Assembly: GCF_022213955.1 (NCBI RefSeq)
Contig: NZ_JAKNTW010000005.1
Location: forward strand, 248,001-312,000
Reading direction: 5' to 3'
Length of the DNA: 64,000 nt
DNA from: Dolomitihabitans soli
GTDB taxonomy: Bacteria; Actinomycetota; Actinomycetes; Streptosporangiales; Streptosporangiaceae
The notes under the pieces were generated by a model that had not been told where the DNA came from, ran no database searches, and worked only from the letters and a program-made list of their open reading frames with translations. Every line of letters starts with the position of its first letter. Within the stretch, counting starts at the first letter, position 1. Below, one piece after another: positions 34,176-41,966 of this stretch. The position numbers were made by a program, and so were the translations under genes.

Positions 34176-34194
34176 TTAGGTAAGTCTAACCTAA
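34176..34194. promoter_or_regulatory. iron box (IdeR/DmdR/DtxR site)
   Basis: TTAGGTAAGTCTAACCTAA matches the 19-bp IdeR consensus at 17 positions and is nearly palindromic. It lies between the sucrase/ferredoxin-like start and the glpD stop, just where the promoter of the former must be. The surrounding AT-rich bases support a promoter. Confidence 0.85.
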
Positions 34195-35723
34195 GTGTTA
34201 GGAGAGTGTATCTCCCGGGTTATGGCGGCGAGCGCCGCGGGGAGGGCCAGCGCACGATCCTCGGCCACCAGGCCGATCCGGGTGCGGCGGTCCAGCAGGT
34301 CGTCCGCGTCCAGCGCCCCCTCGTGCCGCGCGCCCCACACCAGCTCCGCCCCGGTGACGCCGAGCGCGACGGGCTCGGCCAGCGCCGGATCCTCGTCCGC
34401 GAGCGCCTGTACGGCGGGAGCCTCGCTGCCGTACCTCTCCACGAGCCGTGAGGCCGCCGCCACGGGCCCTGCGGCGGCTCCCACGAGTCCAAGTCGCGCC
34501 GTGACGCTCGGGCCCGCCTGAAGGGATCTGAGGGCCACGGCGCGATCCACGGCGTCCTGCGCCATCCGCCGGTACGTCGTCAGCTTCCCGCCCACCACCG
34601 TCACCACGTCCTCGGGGGACACCAGTACGGCGTGCCGGCGCGACAGGTCGGCGCTCGGGCCGTCGGGACCCCCCTCGCCGAGGAGCGGCCGCAGTCCGGC
34701 GAAGGCGCCCGCCACCTCGGCGCGCTCCACGGCCGAGGACAGGACCGAGTTGAGCACCTTGAGCAGGAAGACGATGTCCTCCTCCGGAGCCTCGGGGACG
34801 TCGGGGACCGGCCCGTCGAGCGGCTCGTCGGTGAGGCCGATGTAGGTCCGCCCGTCGGCCTGCGGCAGCACCAGCGCGAAGCGGTCGCGCTCGCCGGGGA
34901 TCGGCACGTGCAGCCCGGCCCTGAGTCCGGGCAGGGTCCCCGGGCGCAGCACGAGGTGGGTGCCCCTGGAGGGCCGCAGGGTGACGGAGGGGACCAGTTC
35001 GCCCGCCCACACGCCGGTGGCGTTGATCACCACGCGGGCCCGGATCCGCAGGGTCTCGCCGCTCAGCTCGTCCCTGACCAGCGCGCCGTCGCCGTCCAGC
35101 GAGAGCGCGCGGCACCGGGTGAGCACCCGCGCGCCGTGCCCCGCCGCCGTGCGGGCGAGCGCCACCACCAGCCGGGCGTCGTCGACCACCCGCCCGTCCC
35201 ACGACAGCAGCGCGCCGCGCAGGCCGTACGGGCGGAGGGCGGGGGCCAGGGAGATCGCCCGCTCGACGGAGACCCGCGCGGGGCCGGGCAGCAGGCGGCG
35301 CGGGGTGCGGGCGGCGGCCCGCAGCGAGTCGCCGAGCCGGTACCCGGTCATGACCGTCGCCGCCTGCCGCCGCGTCACGGCCGCGGTGAGCGGGAGCAGG
35401 TACGGCTGGGCCCTGACCAGGTGGGGGGCCGTGCGGGTGAGCAGGATGCCGCGTTCGACGGCGCTCTCCACGGCCACGCCGACCTGACCCCTGGCGAGGT
35501 AGCGCAGTCCGCCGTGGATCATCTTGGAGCTCCACCGGGAGGTGCCGAAGGCGAGGTCGTGCGCGTCGATCGCGGTGACGGACAGGCCGCGGGAGGCGGC
35601 GTCGAGCGCCACGCCCGCACCGGTCGCGCCCAGCCCCACGACGAGCACGTCCGCGACGGCGTCCCCGTCCTGGGTCTCGGTCAGCTCGCGCGTCCTGCGT
35701 CTTGCGTTGAGGGAGGTGTTCAT
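34191..35723 (-). CDS. glpD: aerobic glycerol-3-phosphate dehydrogenase
   Basis: The 510-residue flavoprotein oxidises glycerol-3-phosphate to dihydroxyacetone phosphate and passes electrons to quinone at the membrane. The FAD-binding VVGLGATGAGVALDAASRG, the SSKMIHGGLRYL stretch and TVVGGKLTTYRRMAQDAVD are characteristic. I use ATG 35723; a GTG at 35756 is in frame but lies close to the divergent gene. The gene is back to back with a second DHAP-related flavoprotein. Its last bases overlap the iron box of the next gene. Confidence 0.93.
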   Translation of the reverse strand: MNTSLNARRRTRELTETQDGDAVADVLVVGLGATGAGVALDAASRGLSVTAIDAHDLAFGTSRWSSKMIHGGLRYLARGQVGVAVESAVERGILLTRTAPHLVRAQPYLLPLTAAVTRRQAATVMTGYRLGDSLRAAARTPRRLLPGPARVSVERAISLAPALRPYGLRGALLSWDGRVVDDARLVVALARTAAGHGARVLTRCRALSLDGDGALVRDELSGETLRIRARVVINATGVWAGELVPSVTLRPSRGTHLVLRPGTLPGLRAGLHVPIPGERDRFALVLPQADGRTYIGLTDEPLDGPVPDVPEAPEEDIVFLLKVLNSVLSSAVERAEVAGAFAGLRPLLGEGGPDGPSADLSRRHAVLVSPEDVVTVVGGKLTTYRRMAQDAVDRAVALRSLQAGPSVTARLGLVGAAAGPVAAASRLVERYGSEAPAVQALADEDPALAEPVALGVTGAELVWGARHEGALDADDLLDRRTRIGLVAEDRALALPAALAAITREIHSPNT

Positions 35724-35765
35724 GAACGGAAGAGGGAGAGGCGGGGCATATGTCACAGTTTAGGC

Positions 35766-37379
35766 GTGGAGACTCCGACGACGCCCGCCGAACCCATGCT
35801 CTGGTCCGGCTGGGGCGATCCCGCCAAGGCCGCCGACCTGCCGGAACCCCTGCGCAAGCTGCTGGTGGACCTGCTCGGCCTGCGCCCCCCGGAAACGCCG
35901 GCCGCGAGCTTCGGCGAGGTACGGCTGCCGCCGGTCGCGCTGTCCCCGCTCGTCCTGACGGAGCTGCGCGGCGTCGTGGGAGCGGACCACGTCCGGTTCG
36001 ACGACGACACCCGCATCCGGCACACCCGCGGCAAGTCCACCCCCGACCTGATCCGGATGCGCGCCGGCGACGGCTCCGACGCGCCCGACGCCGTGGCGCT
36101 CCCCGGGTCGCACGAGGAGGTGCTGGAGGTCCTGCGGCTCTGCGCCGCCCACCGGGTCGCGGTCGTGCCGTTCGGCGGCGGCACCTCGGTCGTCGGCGGC
36201 CTGGTCGCCACGCGGGCGGGCTTCGCCGGCGTGGTCGCGCTCGACCTGAGCCGGTTGAACCGGCTGCGCTCCGTCGACGAGGAGTCGATGATCGCCGACC
36301 TGGAACCGGGCATGCGGGCGCCCCAGGCCGAGCGGCTCCTCGCGGGCCGCGGGCTGACCCTCGGGCACTTCCCGCAGTCCTACGAGTACGCGACGCTCGG
36401 CGGTTACGCCGCCGCGCGGTCCAGCGGCCAGGCGTCGGCGGGATACGGCCGCTTCGACGACATGGTCGCCGGGCTGACCGTCGCCACCCCGAGCGGCACC
36501 CTGGAGCTGGGCCGCGCCCCGAAGTCGGCGGCGGGCCCCGACCTGCGGCAACTCGTCCTGGGCTCCGAGGGCGCCTTCGGGGTCATCACCTCGCTCAGGC
36601 TCAGGGTCCGCCGGGCCCCCGCCGAGAAGGTGTACGAGGGATGGCGGTTCGCGTCCTTCGCCGCCGGCCGTACGGCGCTGCGCGTGCTCGCCCAGCGCGG
36701 GCCGCTGCCGACGGTGCTGCGCCTGTCCGACGAGACGGAGACGATGGCGGGGCTCGCCAGGCCCGGGGAACTGGGCGGCCTGGACACCGACGCCGGCTGC
36801 CTGGCGATCGTGGGCTACGAGGGCGACGACGCGGCCGCGCGCCGGGAGTCCGCCGCCTCGGCGCTGGCCGAGCTCGGCGGCGTCTACCTGGGCGCCCAGC
36901 CGGGAGAGTCGTGGGCGCACGGCCGGTACGCCGCGCCGTACCTCCGGGACTCCCTGCTGGCGGCGGGCGCGACCGCCGAGACGCTGGAGACGGCGGGGTT
37001 CTGGTCGAACCTGCCCCGGCTCTACGACGAGGTACGGCGGGCGCTGCACGCCGAACTGGGCTCCCCGCTGGTGATGTGCCACATCTCGCACGTCTACGAG
37101 ACCGGCGCGTCGCTCTACTTCACGGTGGTCACCGCCCAGTCGGGCGACCCGCTCGGGCAGTGGGAGCGGGCCAAGCGGGCGGCCGGTGAGGCGATCATCG
37201 GCGCGGGGGGCACGATCTCGCACCATCACGGCGTCGGCCGCGACCACCGCGACGCCTACGCCGAGGAGATCGGCGAGCTGGGCGTCGCCGTCCTGCGCGC
37301 GGTCAAGGATCGGCTGGATCCGTCAGGAGTGCTCAATCCGGGCGTGCTGATCCCTTCGGCGACGGCCAGTTTTCGCTAA
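35766..37379 (+). CDS. FAD-linked oxidase, alkyl-DHAP-synthase-like
   Basis: The 537-residue protein resembles alkyldihydroxyacetonephosphate synthase. It has a PCMH-type FAD domain with VVPFGGGTSVVGG (about residues 134-146), the AAARSSGQASAGYGRFDDMV stretch and a C-terminal cap with GGTISHHHGVGRDH. In eukaryotes this enzyme makes ether-lipid precursors from acyl-DHAP. Actinobacterial homologues commonly sit beside glpD, as here, but their substrate is not settled. It starts at GTG 35766, close to a TTTAGG-like -10, so the message may be leaderless. Confidence 0.88.
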   Translation: METPTTPAEPMLWSGWGDPAKAADLPEPLRKLLVDLLGLRPPETPAASFGEVRLPPVALSPLVLTELRGVVGADHVRFDDDTRIRHTRGKSTPDLIRMRAGDGSDAPDAVALPGSHEEVLEVLRLCAAHRVAVVPFGGGTSVVGGLVATRAGFAGVVALDLSRLNRLRSVDEESMIADLEPGMRAPQAERLLAGRGLTLGHFPQSYEYATLGGYAAARSSGQASAGYGRFDDMVAGLTVATPSGTLELGRAPKSAAGPDLRQLVLGSEGAFGVITSLRLRVRRAPAEKVYEGWRFASFAAGRTALRVLAQRGPLPTVLRLSDETETMAGLARPGELGGLDTDAGCLAIVGYEGDDAAARRESAASALAELGGVYLGAQPGESWAHGRYAAPYLRDSLLAAGATAETLETAGFWSNLPRLYDEVRRALHAELGSPLVMCHISHVYETGASLYFTVVTAQSGDPLGQWERAKRAAGEAIIGAGGTISHHHGVGRDHRDAYAEEIGELGVAVLRAVKDRLDPSGVLNPGVLIPSATASFR

Positions 37380-37419
37380 TCCGACGGTATTCCAGCAAGA
37401 TCGCGGCAAGGATGTGACC

Positions 37420-38925
37420 ATGGTGGAAGTCGCCGCGGAACGAGGTAGAGGGCTGTCCTCCCGGATCTCGGAGGAGGGCGCGGGGTGGGTCTGCGCGGAA
37501 GAGGGCACCTTTCGCGCGTTGCAACCAGATGGGCGGAGTTTCTCCTGGCTCAATCCGGTCACGCTGTGGCGCTCGCGCAACGAGATCCTGGCGAGCCTGT
37601 TCGGCGACCCGTCCCAGGAGGTGCGGCGCCGGTGGATGGCGGCCCAGCGGGAGCGCGGCGCGGATCCCGGCTGCCGGATCGACCGCGACCCGGGCCACGA
37701 GTTCTCCTTCCTGGTGCTCGGCGATCCCGGCGAGGGCGACGCCTCGCAGTACGCCACGGTGCCGGGCCTGCTCAAGATCGGCGAGGACACCTCGTTCACG
37801 GTGGTCGCCAGCGACGTCATCTATCCGACCGGCTCCGGCAACGATTACGAGGACAAGTTCTTCCGTCCCTACCAGGAGTATCCCGCCCCGATCTACGCGA
37901 TCCCCGGCAACCACGACTGGTACGACGGGCTCGGCGGCTTCATGCGGGTCTTCTGCGACGCGCCCCCGCTCAGGCCCGTCCGCGACGCCTTCCGCTTCTC
38001 CCCCTCGGGCCTGCGCGGCCTGCTCTGGCGACGGCCGGACAAGATCGACGAGGTACGGCTGGCGGCGGCGCGAGCACGGCGTGCCCGGCCGGAACAGCAG
38101 GCCGTGCAGCCCGCGCCCTACTGGGTGATGGAGTCCCCCGACCTGCTGATCGTCGGCATCGACACCGGGATCCGCGCCGGTCTCGACCGCGACCAGGGCG
38201 AGTGGCTGCGCCGGGTCTCCGCGGATCCACGGCCCAAGCTGCTGATCACCGGTAAGCCGATCTACGTGGGCAACGAGCACCGGCCGTGCCCGATCGAGGG
38301 CGGCGGCACCGTCGACGACGTCGTCCGCGACCCGGCGCACCGCTACGTCGCGGTCATCGGCGGCGACGTGCACAACTACCAGCGTTATCCGGTCAAGGTG
38401 GGCGACCGCGTCATCCAGTACGTCGTCGCGGGCGGATCCGGCGCGTTCACCCACGCCACCCACACGATCCGCCGGGTCGACGTCGCGGGGGTGACCGAGG
38501 ACGAGTTCCGGTGCTACCCGCTGCGCGGCGACTCCCTGTCCTTCTACAGCCTTCTCTACAGCCGCAGGCTGCGCATGCGCTGGCTCTACCTGCGCCCGGA
38601 GGAGGCGGCGTGCATCATGCGGGAGCAGATCGGCAACGATCCCGTCCGCCCGATCGCCCGAGAGGTCACCCTCACCCGCCGGATGCGCTGGGCGGCCCGG
38701 TTCCTCGGCTCGTGGCCGATGCCGTTGCGGCTCCCCGTCGGGCGCGTCTTCCACCGCTACCTCTCCGAGCTGTCCGACTGGGACTCCCCGCCGTTCTTCA
38801 AGAGCTTCCTGCACGTCCAGGTCACCGCGGGCGAGTTGCGGATCCGCTGTTTCGCCGCCACCGGCTGCCGCACGCAGGAGCTGGACCCGCCCCTGGAGGA
38901 CGAGGTCGCCATCCCGCTCGCCTGA
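37420..38925 (+). CDS. calcineurin-like metallophosphoesterase
   Basis: The 501-residue protein has dinuclear-metal motifs in order: GDPGEGD (near residue 103), SDVIYPTG in place of the usual GDxxY, GNHDW (near 164) and GGDVHNYQR (near 315). A C-terminal region of about 150 residues has no recognised fold. No signal peptide is visible, so it is probably cytoplasmic. ATG 37420 is chosen because AAGGA lies seven bases upstream. It follows the flavoprotein gene by 40 bp and may share its transcript. Confidence 0.85.
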   Translation: MVEVAAERGRGLSSRISEEGAGWVCAEEGTFRALQPDGRSFSWLNPVTLWRSRNEILASLFGDPSQEVRRRWMAAQRERGADPGCRIDRDPGHEFSFLVLGDPGEGDASQYATVPGLLKIGEDTSFTVVASDVIYPTGSGNDYEDKFFRPYQEYPAPIYAIPGNHDWYDGLGGFMRVFCDAPPLRPVRDAFRFSPSGLRGLLWRRPDKIDEVRLAAARARRARPEQQAVQPAPYWVMESPDLLIVGIDTGIRAGLDRDQGEWLRRVSADPRPKLLITGKPIYVGNEHRPCPIEGGGTVDDVVRDPAHRYVAVIGGDVHNYQRYPVKVGDRVIQYVVAGGSGAFTHATHTIRRVDVAGVTEDEFRCYPLRGDSLSFYSLLYSRRLRMRWLYLRPEEAACIMREQIGNDPVRPIAREVTLTRRMRWAARFLGSWPMPLRLPVGRVFHRYLSELSDWDSPPFFKSFLHVQVTAGELRIRCFAATGCRTQELDPPLEDEVAIPLA

Positions 38926-38955
38926 ACTGTCAGACCCCCGTGGCAGGCTGGCCCC

Positions 38956-40545
38956 GTGCATGTGACAGTGGCGTCCACCGCCGGTGGCGGCGGGGTGCTG
39001 CGGCCCGGCGGTCCGGTGCCCGACCTGGCCACGGCGGTGCGTGAGGCGGAGCGTGCGCGCCCCCGGTGGGTCTGGGCCGACGGCCGGGCCGTCTATCCGG
39101 AGCTGCTCGCCAGGGGCGTCCGCCTGTCCCGCTGTCACGACCTCGCGCTCACCGAGACGCTGCTGCTCGGCCACGAGGGGCGGTACGGCGAGCCCGCCTC
39201 GGCCGCCGCCGCCTACGCCCGGCTGCACGGCCTCCCGGTGCCCGACGACCCCTCGGGCCGGCCCGCGCAGGCGACCCTGTTCGAGACCGCCAGGCGGGGC
39301 CCCGACGTCACGGAGATCGACCTCGTCGGCGAGGTGCACGACGACCAGCTCGAACGGATCGAGGCGACCGCCGACCCCGGCAGGTTCCGGCTGCTGGTCG
39401 CCGCCGAGTCGGCGGGCGCGCTGATCGCGGCCGAGCTGGGCCACGACGGCATGCCCTGGCGGTCCGACGTCCACGACGAGCTGCTCACCGGGCTGCTCGG
39501 CCCCCGCCCGGTGCACGGGATGCGCCCCGTCAAGCTCCAGGCCCTCGCCGACCAGGTCAGCGCGGCCTTCGGCCAGGCGGTCAACCCCGACTCGCCGCAG
39601 CAGATCGTCAAGGCGTTCAAGTCGGCCGGCATCTCCGTCCCGTCCACCCGCTCCCAGGTGCTCAAGGAGGTCGAGCATCCGGGGGTCGCACCGCTGCTCG
39701 CCTACAAGGAACTGGCCCGCCTGTTCAGCTTCCACGGCTGGACCTGGGCCGACGCGTGGGTGCGCGACGGCAGGTTCCGGGCGGAGTACGTGGTGGGCGG
39801 CGTGGTGTCGGGCCGCTGGGCGACCAGCGGGGGAGGGGCGTTGCAGATCCCCAAGGTCATGCGCAGGGTGGTCGTGGCCGACGAGGGGTGGGACCTGGTG
39901 GTCGCCGACGCGGCCCAGCTCGAACCGCGGGTGCTCGCGGCGATGGCCGGCGACCGCGGGCTGGCCGAGGCGGCGGGCGAGATCGACCTGTACGCCGCGC
40001 TCGCCCAGTCGTTCGGCGGGGCCAGGGACCACGCGAAGATCGCCATGCTGTCCGCGATGTACGGCGGGACCAGCGGCGACGCCCCCAAACTGCTGGCCGT
40101 GATGCGCCGGCGTTATCCCCAGGCGTACGCCTTCGTCGAGGAGGCGGCCAGGTCCGGGGAGGAGGGCAAGCTGGTCCGCTCCTGGCTGGGCCGTACCTGC
40201 CCGCCTCCCTCGTCCCGCTGGCGCGAGCTGGTCTCCGGGCCCGGCGGCAACGGGGCCGCGCGCGAGCGGGGCAGGTTCACCCGCAACTTCGTGGTCCAGG
40301 CGACCGCCGCCGAGTGGGCGCTCGCCATGATGGCCGTGCTGCGCGGGCGGCTGCCCGAACCGGCCCGGCTGGTGTTCTTCCAGCACGACGAGGTGATGGT
40401 GCACTGTCCCGCCGAGTTGTCCGGCGAGGTGGTCGCCGCCGTCGCCGGAGCCGCGGAGGAGGCGACCCGGCTGTTGTTCGGCGCGACCGAGGTGCGCTTC
40501 CCCATGGAGGCCGTGGCGGTCACCTGCTACGCGGACGCCAAGTGA
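38956..40545 (+). CDS. short family A bifunctional 3'-5' exonuclease / DNA polymerase
   Basis: The 529-residue protein is the short polymerase I-like form found in actinobacteria. The polymerase core shows SGRWATSGGGALQIPK, motif A VVADAAQLEPRVLAAMAGD, the O-helix region with YGGTSGDAPKL and motif C FFQHDEVMVH. The N-terminal half is a degenerate exonuclease-like domain without an obvious DxE triad, and the 5' nuclease domain is missing. A role in repair rather than replication is likely. It begins with GTG at 38956. Confidence 0.88.
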   Translation: MHVTVASTAGGGGVLRPGGPVPDLATAVREAERARPRWVWADGRAVYPELLARGVRLSRCHDLALTETLLLGHEGRYGEPASAAAAYARLHGLPVPDDPSGRPAQATLFETARRGPDVTEIDLVGEVHDDQLERIEATADPGRFRLLVAAESAGALIAAELGHDGMPWRSDVHDELLTGLLGPRPVHGMRPVKLQALADQVSAAFGQAVNPDSPQQIVKAFKSAGISVPSTRSQVLKEVEHPGVAPLLAYKELARLFSFHGWTWADAWVRDGRFRAEYVVGGVVSGRWATSGGGALQIPKVMRRVVVADEGWDLVVADAAQLEPRVLAAMAGDRGLAEAAGEIDLYAALAQSFGGARDHAKIAMLSAMYGGTSGDAPKLLAVMRRRYPQAYAFVEEAARSGEEGKLVRSWLGRTCPPPSSRWRELVSGPGGNGAARERGRFTRNFVVQATAAEWALAMMAVLRGRLPEPARLVFFQHDEVMVHCPAELSGEVVAAVAGAAEEATRLLFGATEVRFPMEAVAVTCYADAK

Positions 40546-40629
40546 GCCGCCGCGGTGGCCGGGTGTCGCGCGGACGTGGGGGAGCGGCGTGGCCGGGGTC
40601 GTGCGGACGTGCGGTGGGCGGGCGGGCGG

Positions 40630-41916
40630 TCAGGTGGTTCGCGGGCGGGACAGGAGCAGCCAGGCCGCGCACAGGGTGACGAGCAGGGCGACGGCCAGCC
40701 CCAGCGTGCCGTAGGACAGCCAGCCCACGACGGCGCCGGCGACCACTGTGCCGGTCGCGCCGCAGACGTTCATGATCAGGTCCGACAGCCCCTGTACGGC
40801 GGGCCTGCGGTCCAGCGGCACCGCCTCGGAGAGCATCGCGGACCCGGCGATCAGCCCGCAGGACCAGCCGGTGCCGAGCAGGAAGAGCCCGGCGCTCACC
40901 TGGACCACGCCGTGCTGCCCGGCGGTGCCCGCGAGCACGGCGGCGGCGAGGAGCTGGCCCATGCCGAGCACGAGCACCGGCACCCTGCCGATCCGGTCGG
41001 CCAGCCAGCCGACCACCGGGGACAAAACGTACATCCCGGTGATGTGCAGGCTGAGCACGATGCCGATGACCGAGATGGCCGTCCCGCCGTGGTCGAGGTG
41101 GACCGGGGTCATCGACATCACCGACACCATCGCGGTGTGGCTGACGGCGATCGCGATCAGCGCCAGCCGGGCGGCGGGGGTGCCGCGCAACGTCTGCCAG
41201 GCGTCGCGCAGGGCCCGCTTCGGCCGTGCCGGGGCGCCGGCGCCCGCGGTGCTGGTGAGCCGCCTGGCCAGCAGCAGGGGGTCGGGGCGCAGGGCCACGC
41301 CCACGACGACCAGGGCGACGGCGAAGGCGGCCGCCGCGAGGGCGTAGGGCCCGCTCGCCGGGTCGAGACCGAGGGTCGCGCCCAGGCGTTCCGCGGGCTG
41401 GGCGAGGTTGGGGCCCATGACCGAGCCGATGGTGGCCGCCCACACCACCAGGCCCAGGTGCCTGGCGGTGTGCCCGGGCGGCGACAGGTCGGTCGCGGAG
41501 TAGCGCGCCGCCAGGTTGCCCGCGCTGCCGCCGCCGAGGAGGAGCAGCCCGGCGAGCAGGAGCGGCCAGGAGCCCATGGTGATCGCCGCGACGCTGATCA
41601 GCGAGCCGGCCAGGGCGACGCCGTAGGCCAGGGAGAGGCCCGCTCGGCGGCCGCCGCCGCCGGACGCCTTGGCCGTGGGCAGCGCGAACAGGGCGGCGCC
41701 CAGCACGGTGGCGGTGCCCGCGAAGCCGCTGATCGCCACCGAGCCCGACAACCTCTCGACCATCAGCGAGCTGAAGGTGAGGCCGACGGCCACCCCGACG
41801 CCGCCGACGATCTGGGCCGTGGACAAGGTGGCCAGCGTCCGCCGCTGGGTCTGCCGGACTTCGCGCGACGCCAGAGGTTGCAGGGATTTATCGTGATTAG
41901 TCTGGGTCGTCGTCAC
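40630..41916 (-). CDS. MFS transporter
   Basis: The 428-residue protein has about 12 hydrophobic helices with a central cytoplasmic loop (near residues 205-225, RRLTSTAGAGAPARPKRALRD). The typical MFS motif A variant GWLADRIGRVP is in the second half. It looks like a drug or metabolite exporter. It is convergent with the polymerase gene and 50 bp upstream of the kinase stop on the same strand. The substrate cannot be inferred. Confidence 0.88.
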   Translation of the reverse strand: MTTTQTNHDKSLQPLASREVRQTQRRTLATLSTAQIVGGVGVAVGLTFSSLMVERLSGSVAISGFAGTATVLGAALFALPTAKASGGGGRRAGLSLAYGVALAGSLISVAAITMGSWPLLLAGLLLLGGGSAGNLAARYSATDLSPPGHTARHLGLVVWAATIGSVMGPNLAQPAERLGATLGLDPASGPYALAAAAFAVALVVVGVALRPDPLLLARRLTSTAGAGAPARPKRALRDAWQTLRGTPAARLALIAIAVSHTAMVSVMSMTPVHLDHGGTAISVIGIVLSLHITGMYVLSPVVGWLADRIGRVPVLVLGMGQLLAAAVLAGTAGQHGVVQVSAGLFLLGTGWSCGLIAGSAMLSEAVPLDRRPAVQGLSDLIMNVCGATGTVVAGAVVGWLSYGTLGLAVALLVTLCAAWLLLSRPRTT

Positions 41917-41966
41917 GGGTGAAGTCTGCCATCACACCTGACCCTGACGGTTGGTGAGGTGGGGGC

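Noticed and set aside
37420-38925. The metallophosphoesterase as a secreted acid phosphatase.
   Set aside because: No signal peptide or membrane helix is visible at the N-terminus.
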